NCBI RefSeq assembly: GCF_000585995.1
Contig: NZ_CP007410.1
Location: 3,933,430 to 3,997,429 of the forward strand
Length of the DNA: 64,000 nucleotides
Direction of reading: 5' to 3'
DNA from: Pseudomonas brassicacearum
GTDB lineage: Bacteria; Pseudomonadota; Gammaproteobacteria; Pseudomonadales; Pseudomonadaceae
In this document: positions 55,501 through 64,000 of the stretch, piece after piece
How the letters are laid out: each line of letters opens with the position of its first letter
Numbering within the stretch: position 1 is the stretch's first letter
Position numbers and translations under genes: made by a program
Notes under the pieces: generated by a model
Databases searched by the model: none
Told to the model about the DNA's origin: nothing
What the model saw: the letters and a program-made list of their open reading frames with translations, nothing else

Positions 55501-58500
55501 CCGGATGACTTGGGCGGCAGCCCCAGCACACCGGATGCGGTGCAAGTCATCGTGCGCTTGACCCAGACTGACGGCACGGCCTTTACGGCGGGCGACTATG
55601 CGGGTGTGACCTTGTCGGTCGGCCTCGGCGGCGGCGCTACTCGCGATGGCGATAAAGACGGCAATGGCGATTACCTGGTGCTGCGCGGCACGCGCGCCGA
55701 GGTCAACGCGGCATTGGCGACCCTCAGCGCCAGCGTCAATGACCCCAGCAACGAAGATCATCAATACCGCATCCAGGTCGTCGTCGATGACCGCTTGCGT
55801 GACACCGGCGGCAACCTGATCGCCGGTGCCAATGGCGGCTTGGAAAACCAGGCGGCAGTCCCGGGTGGCAGCGGGCAACCCATATCCGCCGTGGAATTCG
55901 ACGGCTATGCCGACAGTGTCGCCGGCACGGATCTCAACCTTGCCCAGGCCAGCGTGTTGATTCGCGTCTCCACCATCAATGGCGCGCCCAGCGTAGCCAT
56001 TCCGGCTTCCGTGCAGATCAACGAAGACCGTCGAACTGCCATCAATGGCATCTCGGTGGTGGACACCGAGTCCACGGCGTTCGACATCCCTGTCTCTGTC
56101 ACCGTCAGTGTTCCAGGGGGGCAAGGCGTGCTGGGGATCGCCGGCACCGGCGCACAAACGTCCATTACCCTGGCCTCAGGGCGTACCGTCACCATCAGCG
56201 GAGACAACAGCAACAGCGTGACGCTGGTCGGGCGCGCCGACGATATCCAGTCGCTGCTCAACGACGCCAGCAACGGCTTGACGTACACCAGTGCAACCAA
56301 TGCCAACCATGACGTCAACGGCGTGGCGGCGGGCGATGTCACGCTCAGTCTGCGAATTGACGAAGGCGCCGCCGCCATCGGCGGTGACACGGGCAGCGGC
56401 AGCGTCGCCCCGGTGTCTCAGACAAGCCAACTAGCCATCACCCTGCAGGCAACGAACGACGCGCCTACGGTCACGGCAAGCGGTGGCAACCTGTCGATCG
56501 GCCAAGGGGGTGTAGCCGTAGCCGTGACCGGTTTCGCTGTCGCCGATCCGGACTACAGCGACGGCGGTGGCATTACCGCGCCCGCCGGTGAAACCAATTC
56601 ACCCGAACAGGATTTCATCCAGGTCACCGTGCGTCTGACCAACGCCAGCAGCGTCCCACTGAACCAGGCGGCGTATGCCGACATCGTGCTCGGGTCGACC
56701 AGTTCACCGACCGAAGACCACACCACGTTCGAGGTCGATGACACCCACACCGGCACTGGCAACGCGCTGGTGATCCGTGGCACCCGGGCCAATGTCAACG
56801 CCTACCTCGCCGGGCTCCAGGTCACACTCAGTGGCAGCCTCGCCAACACAGACACAAGCTACAGGGTCCAAGTGATCGCCGATGATCGCGTGCGTGACGT
56901 GGCGACTGGGACGCTGGATCCTGCCGGCCTGGCCAACGGCGGCTTGAATCCGTCGGGCGCCGCAGTGGTGGGCGCGCCCACCACCGTGATCAATCCCTAT
57001 GCTGCCTTGCCTGGCTCTCTGACGCTCAATATGGCGAGCAACACGCGCAACCTGTTCGTCTCCAGCATCAACAACCCGACCAACATTACCGCGGGTGATG
57101 TCACGGTCAAGGAAGGCTCGGCGACCCTGAACCTGACCGGCAGCGTGGGCGCGTTCTCGATCAGCGACCCGGATGCCAACGGCGCCAACACCTTCTCTGC
57201 AACCATTCACGTCAGCCAAGGCGTCATCTCTGCCGTGGGCGGCAGCGGCGGTACCGTTGGCGGACTTGGCAGCGATACGATCACGCTCACAGGTGCCACC
57301 CAAGCCCAGGTCAATGCACGCTTGCAAGCCTTGACCATCACCTATCCGACCGCTGCGGGCGCGCCGGCGGGAGCCGACTACACGGGCACCTTCACTGTAA
57401 CGGTCACCGTCAACGATGGCGGCAGCATCGGTCAGCGCCCCGGTGCCCTGGGCGGCGACACCAACGATGCCAGCCAGAACCCCGGTGATTACGCTTACGC
57501 GGATGCCTCCAGCGCCCAGTTGATCACCACCCGCACGATCAATGTGACAGTGACCCCCGTCAATGACGCGCCGCTGGCCTCAGGGCTGAGCAATGTCCAG
57601 ACAGTGACCAAAGGTGGCAGCCCTATCCGCCTGGACGGCGATGGCAACGTGACCGTCAGCGATACTGAGCTGGATGTGAGTCCGGGCAAATGGCTGGGCG
57701 CGACCCTGACCATCAGCCGTCAGGGCGCCAGCAATGCCAACGATGTCTTTGGTCTCTTCGACAGCGACACCAGCAATGACGCGGTCGGCGTCCAGGTCAA
57801 TGGCAACGACCTGATCGTTGACGGCGTGACGGTCGGCACCCTCAGCAATGCCTCGGGCAGTTTGCAGGTCACCTTCAATGGCACTGCCGACCGCTCGGTA
57901 GTCGGCAAGGTCATGGGCGCGGTGACCTACAGCAACACCAACCCTTCGACGTCCGCCAGTGCCGACGTGCAAGTCGATTTCGTCCTCAATGACCAGAACC
58001 CGAACACCGCCGACAGTGGCACTGCCGGTAGCGGTCAGGACCAGGGGGCCGAAGGCCAGAAGAATACGACCCGTTCGATCACCGTCCACCTCAATACCGT
58101 ACCGCTCGCCGCCGATGACGGTTTGCAAACCGTCCAGCAAGGGAACCCGGCCAGCGGCAACGTGCTGTCCAATGACACCGATCCGGAGGGCAATGTCCTC
58201 AGCGTGACGGGGTTCACCCTCAATGGCATCGCCGGCAGCTTCAACCCTGGCGACACCGCGACCCTTACCGGCGTCGGCACCTTCACCCTGAATGCCAACG
58301 GCAGCTACCTGTTCACGCCGCTGTCGACCTATCACGGCGATGTACCGGTGGTGACCTACAGCCTCAGCGATGGCACGGGCGGCACTGACAGCGCCGACTT
58401 GAGCATCCGCGTCAATGCACCGCCCGTGGCGGTGGATGACGGGCTGCAAACCATTCAACAGGGTGATCCAGCCAGCGGCAACGTGTTGCCCAACGACAGC

Positions 58501-61500
58501 GATCCGGAGGGCAATGCCCTCAGTGTCAGTGGATTCACCATCACTGGCGTCGCCGGTAGCTTCAACCCTGGCGATACCGCGACGATTACCGGTGTCGGCA
58601 GCCTCACCCTGAATGCCGACGGCAGCTACCTGTTCACGCCGCTGTCGACCTATCACGGCGATGTACCGGTGGTGACCTACAACCTCAGCGACGGTGTGGG
58701 CGGCACTGACAGCGCCAACCTGACTATCCGCGTCAACGCACCACCCGTGGCGGTGGATGACGGTCTGCACACCGTTCAGCAAGGTGATCCGGCCAGCGGC
58801 AATGTGTTGCCCAACGACAGCGACCCGGACGGCAATGCCCTCAGTGTCACGGGCTTCACCATCACTGGCGTCGCCGGCAGCTTCAACCCGGGCGACACCG
58901 CAACCCTTACCGGCGTCGGCACCCTCACCCTGAATGCCGATGGCAGCTATTTATTCACGCCGCTGTCGACCTATCACGGGAATGTGCCAGTGGTGACCTA
59001 CAGCATCAGCGACGGTGTGGGCGGCACTGATAGCGCCGACTTGAGCATTCGCGTCAATGCGCCACCCGTGGCGGTGGATGACGGCCTGCAAACCATTCAA
59101 CAGGGTGATCCAGCCAGCGGCAACGTGCTGCCCAACGACAGCGACCCGGTGGGCAATGCCCTCAGCGTCAGCGGATTTACCATCACTGGTGTCGCCGGTA
59201 GCTTCAATCCTGGCGACACCGCAACGATTACCGGCGTCGGCACCCTTACCCTGAATGCCGATGGCAGCTATTTATTCACCCCACTGTCGACCTATCACGG
59301 CGATGTACCGGTGGTGACTTACGGCCTCAGCGATGGCGCAGGCGGCACTGACAGCGCCAACCTGAGCATCCGCGTCAATGCACCGCCCGTGGCGGTGGAT
59401 GACGGCCTGCAAACCGTTCAGCAAGGTGATCCGGCCAGCGGCAACGTGCTGCCCAACGACAGCGACCCGGATGGCAATGCCCTCAGTGTCACGGGTTTCA
59501 CCGTCAATGGCGTTGCCGGTAGCTTCAGCCCTGGCGACACCGCAACGATTACCGGCGTCGGCACCCTCACCCTGAACGCCGATGGCAGCTACCTGTTCAC
59601 GCCGCTGTCGACCTATCACGGCGATGTACCGGTGGTGACCTATGGCATCAGCGATGGCGTGGGCGGTACTGACAGCGCCGACTTGAGCATCCGTGTCAAC
59701 GCGCCACCCGTGGCGGTGGATGATGGTCTGCAAACCGTTCAGCAAGGTCATCCGGCCAGCGGCAACGTGTTGCCCAATGACAGCGACCCGGATGGGAATG
59801 CCCTCAGTGTCAGCGGATTTACCATCAATGGCGTCAGCGGCAGCTTCAACCCTGGCGATACCGCGACGATTACCGGCGTCGGCAGCCTCACCCTGAATGC
59901 CGACGGCAGCTACCTGTTCACCCCGCTGTCGACCTATCACGGCGATGTGCCGGTGGTAACGTACGGCATCAGTGATGGCCTGGGGGGTACCGACAGCGCC
60001 ACCTTGACCATCCGCGTCAACGCGCCACCCGTAGCGGTGGATGATGGCCTGCAAACCGTTCAGCAAGGTGATCCAGCCAGCGGCAATGTCTTGCCCAACG
60101 ACAGCGACCCGGAGGGCAATGCCCTCAGTGTCACAGGCTTCACCATCACTGGCGTCGCCGGCAGTTTTAACGCTGGCGACACCGCGACCCTTGCCGGCGT
60201 CGGCACCCTCACCCTGAATGCCGATGGCAGCTACCTGTTCACGCCGCTGTCGACCTATCACGGGAATGTGCCGGTGGTGACCTACAGCATCAGCGACGGC
60301 GCGGGCGGCACTGACAGCGCCAACCTGACTATCCGCGTCAACGCGCCACCCGTGGCGGTGGATGATGGCCTGCAAACCGTTCAGCAAGGTGATCCGGCCA
60401 GCGGCAATGTCTTGCCCAACGACAGCGATCCGGAAGGCAATGCCCTCAGCGTCAGCGGGTATACCATCGCCGGCGTCAGCGGCAGCTTCAACCCTGGCGA
60501 CACCGCGACGATTACCGGCGTCGGTACCCTCACCCTGAATGCCGACGGCAGCTACCTGTTCACCCCGTTGTCGACCTTCCACGGTGATCTACCGGTGGTG
60601 ACCTACAGCCTCCGCGATGGCAAGGGCGGCACTGATAGCGCCGACCTGACGATCCGGGTCAACCCCAAGCCAATTGCCAACGACGACGGTGTCTTGCTGA
60701 CGGACCGCGACACACCGATCCGGTCCATCAATGTGCTGGGCAACGACACCGATCCGAACGGCTCGCCACTCACCGTTACCCACGCCACAAGCCCGGACGG
60801 CAGCGTCTCGATCAACCCCGACGGCACTCTGGATTTCACCCCGGCAGCCGGTGTGACGGGAGATGTGCTCATTACCTACGTGATCAGTGACGGTCTCGGC
60901 GGCAGCGACACCGCCCAGGTTCGAATCCATATCAACGAGCCCCCCGTGGCGCTCAATGACGGTGTCCAGACCGGACTTCAAGGCGAGCCCATCAACGGCA
61001 GCGTGTTGGGCAACGACAGCGACCCAGAGAACGATACGATTCACATAGTCGACTTCACTATTAATGGGGTTACCGGCACCCATGCGGCCGGTAACAGCGT
61101 GGTGATCGCCGGCGTCGGTACCTTTACCCTGGCGCGCGACGGCAGCTATCGATTCGTGCCGAACACCAACTATCTTGGCGCGGTACCGACGATCAATTAC
61201 CGGATAACCGACGATCATGGCGGCTTCTCCACGGCACAACTGCAGCTGCGCATCGATTCTTCGGTGTTACCGCAACCGCCGGCCTCCGGAATGACCCCAG
61301 ATCAACACTTGCCACCGACAGGCGTGGACCGCTACGACTATCCGGACCGACACCTGGACCTGGCGAGTGTGCAGCGTTCGATGGTGCCCGGCTTGTTCGT
61401 CACGCTGCCAGTGATGGACTCCCAAGCCCAGACCCATGACCGACTCGACCCCCTTTTGTCAGGCTATAACGCTGCCATCAGCGGGCAAATGCAATCGGAG

Positions 61501-61818
61501 TCGATTGGCCTGGGGCTCGGCTTCGTTCCTGACCTGCACGTCACACTGGCGGTACAAAACTCGCAAGAAACCGTTGATGACCAAGAGCGGTCGCTCAAAT
61601 TCAAGGACAGCGCATATTTCACCGGTGGCGACAGTTTGTTCGATGACTTCAACACCTGGGTACCCCGCGTCAACGAAGTTTCCGCCGATGACGTCGCCTC
61701 CCCTCTACCCAAGACCGCCGTTGCTTTCAGTGAGCAAGTGAAAAAGGCCGCCGCCGAGCGCCATCCTCATTTGTTCAGTGAAAACAAACCGTCACCCGCA
61801 CCGCAAAGCAAAGGCTGA
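52555..61818 (+). CDS. Giant cadherin/CSPG- and tandem-repeat surface protein (3087 residues)
   Basis: A 3087-residue acidic, Cys-poor protein, about 9.3 kb, starting at GTG with AGGAT upstream. The N-terminus carries LEQRMLFDGA (residues 21-30), a variant of the LEPRxLLDGA tag found on large secreted adhesins. About ten Ig/cadherin-like modules follow (about 40-1845), joined by PVNDAP-type linkers. Six carry the CSPG/NG2 pattern of an NG loop, then F-T-Q-A-D, then YxHxGSE (for example NGVAIGAFGTFTQADV). Residues 1846-2701 are eight 107-residue repeats of the tandem-95/cadherin-5 type (VAVDDG, GNVLPNDSDP, LNADGSYLFTP). Two diverged units and a 180-residue unique tail follow. No RTX nonapeptides and no obvious type I C-terminal signal are visible. 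Genes for a TolC-like protein and an adaptor follow, so it is probably an exported adhesin. Confidence 0.88.
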   Translation: MKSIHSRTHASPVSRNRLFALEQRMLFDGAAAVIADTAVVPRSGAEDAHVAISGVSVSDDTATQHITLNASHGTLSLANTNGLTGLTGNGGTSISFSGSLADINAALNGMSFAGDQNFNGGASFTLTSDDGSSITSKTISINITPVNDAPAITGSGPALQVDEGGSASFSGAINTADGKGFTQANLGLNDVDNVQQQVIVKLTSLASDGTLLLNGKELGIGSSFSIDQIANLSYRHNGDQVTAPAGLTDTFTITIDDGAGGVLRDQVVQIHINPVDQAPTSSGTITIIEGEQNVSLTDNGNLITPIGTPRGSIQISDPDQAPGVDFSYTLDSLPTHGTLFYNGVAITNTGFVINDLSKLTYSHNGSEPSATGTTDSFNLKVTDDGGGTNVPKTSTLTVNLTLLPNNDDPVLDHSITQTLAPGEMTRVVTSGMLQVTDTDSFSSSLSYTLTAVPDRNIGYFTLNGGLLVVGSKFTQADVNAGNVVYHVRAYTGAARTDSMSFTVKDGGVRLYPSSRDGGIYDTDAANSTLTVNTFNVNVPPETVTVPGPIPADPPSNTAPVVGGDKAATLDEAGTYTLTAADLNTSDDFTAADGLTYRVLVTPGSGTLLVNGVAIGAFGTFTQADVNNGLVTFQHSGDEHFVDSFQFSVSDGTLTTVTENFSLNIVPKNDTPTAINDGRVFTAEGGTVTVTDRNIVVADPDRQGDASGGTQYAATNDVLLQVTVLPQFGHLTLNGVNVTLNQTITTVQLAAGDLKYVHDGSENFTDSFTVVPVDDQGVAIAAGTNQSSTGAVLVVPVTISPVNDAPELSSKSQLIDGEAGAIHEGQAVVIGGSTGYANGDGSGTVNGPVAGAHLVYRDDDNSSVQRQYRLTVIPQNGNLLLNGGVLGLGSVFTQADLDAGRVSYQHDGSETSNDSFSYIVSDGDFSANDNGSFAQGAAATASTYNIEILPTNDKPTVTAPGSPINLDSTTATHNPVGGFVVSDPDDLGGSPSTPDAVQVIVRLTQTDGTAFTAGDYAGVTLSVGLGGGATRDGDKDGNGDYLVLRGTRAEVNAALATLSASVNDPSNEDHQYRIQVVVDDRLRDTGGNLIAGANGGLENQAAVPGGSGQPISAVEFDGYADSVAGTDLNLAQASVLIRVSTINGAPSVAIPASVQINEDRRTAINGISVVDTESTAFDIPVSVTVSVPGGQGVLGIAGTGAQTSITLASGRTVTISGDNSNSVTLVGRADDIQSLLNDASNGLTYTSATNANHDVNGVAAGDVTLSLRIDEGAAAIGGDTGSGSVAPVSQTSQLAITLQATNDAPTVTASGGNLSIGQGGVAVAVTGFAVADPDYSDGGGITAPAGETNSPEQDFIQVTVRLTNASSVPLNQAAYADIVLGSTSSPTEDHTTFEVDDTHTGTGNALVIRGTRANVNAYLAGLQVTLSGSLANTDTSYRVQVIADDRVRDVATGTLDPAGLANGGLNPSGAAVVGAPTTVINPYAALPGSLTLNMASNTRNLFVSSINNPTNITAGDVTVKEGSATLNLTGSVGAFSISDPDANGANTFSATIHVSQGVISAVGGSGGTVGGLGSDTITLTGATQAQVNARLQALTITYPTAAGAPAGADYTGTFTVTVTVNDGGSIGQRPGALGGDTNDASQNPGDYAYADASSAQLITTRTINVTVTPVNDAPLASGLSNVQTVTKGGSPIRLDGDGNVTVSDTELDVSPGKWLGATLTISRQGASNANDVFGLFDSDTSNDAVGVQVNGNDLIVDGVTVGTLSNASGSLQVTFNGTADRSVVGKVMGAVTYSNTNPSTSASADVQVDFVLNDQNPNTADSGTAGSGQDQGAEGQKNTTRSITVHLNTVPLAADDGLQTVQQGNPASGNVLSNDTDPEGNVLSVTGFTLNGIAGSFNPGDTATLTGVGTFTLNANGSYLFTPLSTYHGDVPVVTYSLSDGTGGTDSADLSIRVNAPPVAVDDGLQTIQQGDPASGNVLPNDSDPEGNALSVSGFTITGVAGSFNPGDTATITGVGSLTLNADGSYLFTPLSTYHGDVPVVTYNLSDGVGGTDSANLTIRVNAPPVAVDDGLHTVQQGDPASGNVLPNDSDPDGNALSVTGFTITGVAGSFNPGDTATLTGVGTLTLNADGSYLFTPLSTYHGNVPVVTYSISDGVGGTDSADLSIRVNAPPVAVDDGLQTIQQGDPASGNVLPNDSDPVGNALSVSGFTITGVAGSFNPGDTATITGVGTLTLNADGSYLFTPLSTYHGDVPVVTYGLSDGAGGTDSANLSIRVNAPPVAVDDGLQTVQQGDPASGNVLPNDSDPDGNALSVTGFTVNGVAGSFSPGDTATITGVGTLTLNADGSYLFTPLSTYHGDVPVVTYGISDGVGGTDSADLSIRVNAPPVAVDDGLQTVQQGHPASGNVLPNDSDPDGNALSVSGFTINGVSGSFNPGDTATITGVGSLTLNADGSYLFTPLSTYHGDVPVVTYGISDGLGGTDSATLTIRVNAPPVAVDDGLQTVQQGDPASGNVLPNDSDPEGNALSVTGFTITGVAGSFNAGDTATLAGVGTLTLNADGSYLFTPLSTYHGNVPVVTYSISDGAGGTDSANLTIRVNAPPVAVDDGLQTVQQGDPASGNVLPNDSDPEGNALSVSGYTIAGVSGSFNPGDTATITGVGTLTLNADGSYLFTPLSTFHGDLPVVTYSLRDGKGGTDSADLTIRVNPKPIANDDGVLLTDRDTPIRSINVLGNDTDPNGSPLTVTHATSPDGSVSINPDGTLDFTPAAGVTGDVLITYVISDGLGGSDTAQVRIHINEPPVALNDGVQTGLQGEPINGSVLGNDSDPENDTIHIVDFTINGVTGTHAAGNSVVIAGVGTFTLARDGSYRFVPNTNYLGAVPTINYRITDDHGGFSTAQLQLRIDSSVLPQPPASGMTPDQHLPPTGVDRYDYPDRHLDLASVQRSMVPGLFVTLPVMDSQAQTHDRLDPLLSGYNAAISGQMQSESIGLGLGFVPDLHVTLAVQNSQETVDDQERSLKFKDSAYFTGGDSLFDDFNTWVPRVNEVSADDVASPLPKTAVAFSEQVKKAAAERHPHLFSENKPSPAPQSKG
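58090..60657 (+). repeat. Eight tandem 321-bp repeats inside the giant gene
   Basis: Unit starts at 58090, 58411, 58732, 59053, 59374, 59695, 60016 and 60337, each exactly 321 bp (107 codons), with very high similarity. Units 1, 3, 5 and 7 read LSVTG and units 2, 4, 6 and 8 read LSVSG at the same place, a strict alternation. Units 3 and 7 share YHGNVPVVTYSIS. The array is prone to copy-number change and to assembly collapse. Confidence 0.95.
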
Positions 61819-61853
61819 ATCCACTTCTTCGCACCTTATGAAACGGTAATAAA

Positions 61854-63755
61854 ATGCGCTTGATGAAAAAAAATCGTTCAGTGCTGGCCCTCAGCCTGGT
61901 CGCTGCCGCCGTGCTCGTGGGTGTGGCGGGTTGTTCCGTGGCCCCGCAGCCGTTGAAAGAAGATGAAGTCCATCAGCGCGTGGCCGGTGACCAACTCCAG
62001 CTCTACGCAGACCAGGAGCCGATCACGGGACCGCTGACCTTCGCCGATGCGTTGGCGCGCTCGCTCAAGTACAACCTTGACTACCGCCTGAAGCTGATGG
62101 AGTCCGCCCTCGCGGCTGGGCTGCACGACGTGTCGCGCTACGACATGCTGCCCAAGATGCTGGTCTCGGCCGGCTACGCCTCGCGCAGCAACGAGTCCGG
62201 CGGTACCAGCGTGGGCATCGAGACCCACACCGTTTCGTTGATCCCCTCCTCCTCTGTCGAACGCGACCGCACGCTGGCCAGCGCCGAGTTTTCCTGGAAC
62301 CTGCTGGACTTTGGCGTCAGTTATTACCGGGCCAAGCAAAGTGCCGACCAGTATCTGATTGCAGAGGAGCGCCGTCGGCGTGTGATGCAAACCGTCCTGC
62401 AAGACTTGCGCACGTCCTACTGGCGTGCCCTGGGCGCCCAGCGCCTCGAAAGCCAGGCCGACGATTTACTTGACCGCGTGCGCGTCGCCTTGGGTAAATC
62501 CCGGGAAGCCGAAATACAGGGATTGCTGCCTCCAGCCCAGGCCCTGGCTTATCAAAGTGCCTTGTTGGATGCGACCACCTTGCTCAACGCTCGACGCCAG
62601 GACCTGGAGTTCGCCAAACGCGAACTGGCGGCGCTGATGAGCATCCCGCCGGGCAGCCAATTCACCTTGGCTGAAGAAAGCGAACCGTCGCTGCCCGGCG
62701 TCCCTCCCGACATTGCCAAGCTGGAGGAAATTGCCCTGCAGGCGCGCCCTGAATTGCGCGAAGAGGACTACCGCAAACGCATTTCAGCCGACGAAGCCCG
62801 GCGCCAGCTATTGGCCCTGCTGCCCAGTCTTGGCATCAATATCAACAGCCAGTACGACTCCAACAAATACCTCTACAACAACAGTTGGGTCGACAGCGGC
62901 GTGCAACTCAGCGCCAATCTGTTCAGGCTGGCCGCCATTCCGGCCACGCAAAAGGCCAGTGAATCGCAAGAAAAGACCGACAACGCTCGGCGCCTGGCGC
63001 TGTCGATGGCGGTGCTGACGCAGGTACGCATTTCGGTCGAGCGCTACAAACTCGCCCTGGTCGATTTCGACCTGGCCGATCAATCAAGCCAGGTCGATCA
63101 GCGCATGGCCAAGTTCGCCCGGGCTTCGCTGACCTCGCGTACCGACTCCGAGCTGGAAGTGATCCGCACCGAAACCCGCGCCCTGCTCGCACAGTTCCAG
63201 CGTTACTCGGCCTATGCCACCGCGCAAACCGCATTCGGGCGCATCTATAACTCCTTGGGCCTGGACGTGCTGCCCGAAAACGTCGACGACTCCAGCAACC
63301 TGCGGCAGCTTTCGCAACAACTGCAAAAAAGCCTGAGCAGCTCAGAGCGACAGGCTTTCACCACGGCGATAGGTGACCTGCCGTCCCAGCAACCGCTGGC
63401 CATCCGCCTTGAATACTCAGGCGATGCTCAAGCGACCAAGGGCATGCTCGAAGTGGCTCGCCAGGCGCTCAAACGCAACCAGTTCGTGCTCACCGAGCAG
63501 GACCCGCAGGCGCCCACGCTGGTCTTGCAACTCCATATCTCCAACGTTCAGGACGGCATCCGGCGCGGCCGATGGCGTGTCAGCCTGCTCCGTGCCGATG
63601 GCAGTGTGGCAGGCACCAGTGACTACCAAAGCACGTTGCGGGCCCAGCCGGATAACGATTCATTGAACGCGTTCTGCGAAGCCGCCACGGTGGCGGAAAT
63701 GCCGAACTTGCGAGAGTGGTTGAAATCAGCCTCCATACAGGTCGCCTCGAAATGA
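61854..63755 (+). CDS. TolC-family outer-membrane lipoprotein with C-terminal extension
   Basis: A 633-residue outer-membrane efflux protein. The signal peptide ends in the lipobox VAGC, lipidated at Cys27. Residues about 60-480 are two OEP repeats with long helices (LTFADALARSLKYNLDYRLKLMESA; SAEFSWNLLDFGVSYYRAKQSAD; then the second half beginning ARPELREEDYRKRISADEARRQLLALLPSLGININSQYDSN). Residues about 495-633 are an added alpha/beta-looking domain (IRLEYSGDAQATKGMLEVA; TLVLQLHISNVQDGIRRGRWRVSLLRADGSVAG) not part of normal TolC proteins, which are about 450-490 residues long. It lies 35 bp after the giant gene and overlaps the adaptor gene by ATGA. Confidence 0.87.
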   Translation: MRLMKKNRSVLALSLVAAAVLVGVAGCSVAPQPLKEDEVHQRVAGDQLQLYADQEPITGPLTFADALARSLKYNLDYRLKLMESALAAGLHDVSRYDMLPKMLVSAGYASRSNESGGTSVGIETHTVSLIPSSSVERDRTLASAEFSWNLLDFGVSYYRAKQSADQYLIAEERRRRVMQTVLQDLRTSYWRALGAQRLESQADDLLDRVRVALGKSREAEIQGLLPPAQALAYQSALLDATTLLNARRQDLEFAKRELAALMSIPPGSQFTLAEESEPSLPGVPPDIAKLEEIALQARPELREEDYRKRISADEARRQLLALLPSLGININSQYDSNKYLYNNSWVDSGVQLSANLFRLAAIPATQKASESQEKTDNARRLALSMAVLTQVRISVERYKLALVDFDLADQSSQVDQRMAKFARASLTSRTDSELEVIRTETRALLAQFQRYSAYATAQTAFGRIYNSLGLDVLPENVDDSSNLRQLSQQLQKSLSSSERQAFTTAIGDLPSQQPLAIRLEYSGDAQATKGMLEVARQALKRNQFVLTEQDPQAPTLVLQLHISNVQDGIRRGRWRVSLLRADGSVAGTSDYQSTLRAQPDNDSLNAFCEAATVAEMPNLREWLKSASIQVASK

Positions 63756-64000
63756 GCCTCCGATACCGTTGTCTTTCATTGTTCATGCTGACCGGCCCGT
63801 TGCTCGGCTTGGCGGTAGCGGGTCAATCGGCCTGGGCTCAAACCGAAGCCGACGCCGGCGTGCGCGTGTTGCTGGTGGCCGATCAGGAAACCACCCTGGC
63901 CAGCCAACTGGTGGGTCGGGTGCGTGCGGTCAACGCGTCGCTGGGCTCGGCATTCCGCAAGGGCGACGTGCTCGTCAGTTTCGACTGTGACGAACAGGTC
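63752..64000 (+). CDS. HlyD/RND-type periplasmic adaptor, truncated by window end
   Basis: The first 83 codons of a gene that runs off the window. It starts at ATG 63752 inside the TolC-family stop (ATGA overlap). A signal peptide ends near SAWAQ (about residue 30). RVLLVADQETTLASQLVGRVRAVNASLGSAFRKGDVLVSFDCDEQV is the N-terminal beta-barrel/lipoyl strand of a membrane-fusion (adaptor) protein. This supports a tripartite exporter with the lipoprotein upstream. The inner-membrane energiser is expected beyond the window. Confidence 0.82.
   Translation, partial: MSLRYRCLSLFMLTGPLLGLAVAGQSAWAQTEADAGVRVLLVADQETTLASQLVGRVRAVNASLGSAFRKGDVLVSFDCDEQV

Noticed and set aside
58090..60657. CRISPR-like or mobile repeat array
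   Set aside because: The units are contiguous, in frame, 321 bp long and without unique spacers; they encode protein domains.
52594..61239. Long open frames on the minus strand and other frames of the giant gene
   Set aside because: They follow the 321-bp periodicity and codon bias of the plus-strand gene, lack RBS and family motifs, and are shadows.
60658..61818. RTX calcium-binding repeats in the C-terminus of the giant protein
   Set aside because: NGSVLGNDSDP-type segments are linker loops of cadherin-like domains; no GGxGxDxUx nonapeptide series occurs.

Overview
The window reads as a chromosomal stretch of a Pseudomonas of the fluorescens type. The grounds are high-GC coding, many LysR/IclR/GntR/AraC/TetR regulators paired with small catabolic operons, OprD-type porins, a YceK-type lipoprotein, and Pseudomonas-style REP/REPIN palindromes (near 26.9 kb and 39.7-39.85 kb). 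No tRNA, rRNA, insertion sequence, prophage or CRISPR array was seen.

Layout. 0-2.1 kb: a three-gene HvfABC-like operon, consisting of a secreted precursor with four EGKCG motifs fused to an EF-hand pair, an MNIO/DUF692 enzyme, and its DUF2063 partner. 2.1-4.6 kb: an HxlR regulator divergent from an isochorismatase-like hydrolase and an MFS exporter, with a palindromic operator over the promoter. 4.7-15.3 kb: nitrogen-scavenging functions, namely a VOC protein with an NCS1 permease, an azoreductase, a DUF1989 protein with two LysR regulators, and a GntR / polar amino-acid ABC transporter / gamma-glutamyltransferase operon. 15.5-28.3 kb: a nine-gene catabolic operon (ThDP decarboxylase, aldehyde dehydrogenase, degenerate SDR, BNR-propeller protein, VOC protein, AA_synth protein, alpha/beta hydrolase, MhpA-like monooxygenase, MhpD-like hydratase), followed by an AraC regulator and flanked by an IclR regulator and a porin. 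28.3-35.1 kb: an amine/amino-acid unit (aminotransferase, aldehyde dehydrogenase, frameshifted APC permease) facing a dCACHE chemoreceptor. 35.1-43.9 kb: an aldonate (sugar-acid) regulon with an IlvD/Edd dehydratase, two different FAH-fold enzymes, an SDR and an MFS importer around a LysR regulator; the same LysR box lies upstream of both arms. 44-46.1 kb: a lipoprotein, then a TetR regulator with twin operators and a divergent Rossmann protein. 46.2-51.1 kb: IclR, MFS, DHDPS-type lyase and OprD porin, probably a second sugar-acid or organic-acid unit. 51.5-52.1 kb: a DoxX membrane protein.

52.5-64 kb holds the most unusual locus: a 3087-residue repeat protein with an N-terminal LEQRMLFDGA motif, about ten cadherin/CSPG-like modules and eight near-identical 107-residue repeats, but no visible RTX C-terminus. 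It is followed by a 633-residue TolC-family lipoprotein with an extra C-terminal domain and by the start of a translationally coupled HlyD-type adaptor cut off by the window edge. Together they look like a surface or secreted giant adhesin and part of its own envelope-spanning exporter.

The two systems most worth following up are the EF-hand/EGKCG precursor operon at the left end and the giant protein/exporter locus at the right end. Further observations are an SDR lacking its catalytic residues, a shared operator that ties the split aldonate cluster together, and a single-base frameshift in the APC permease.
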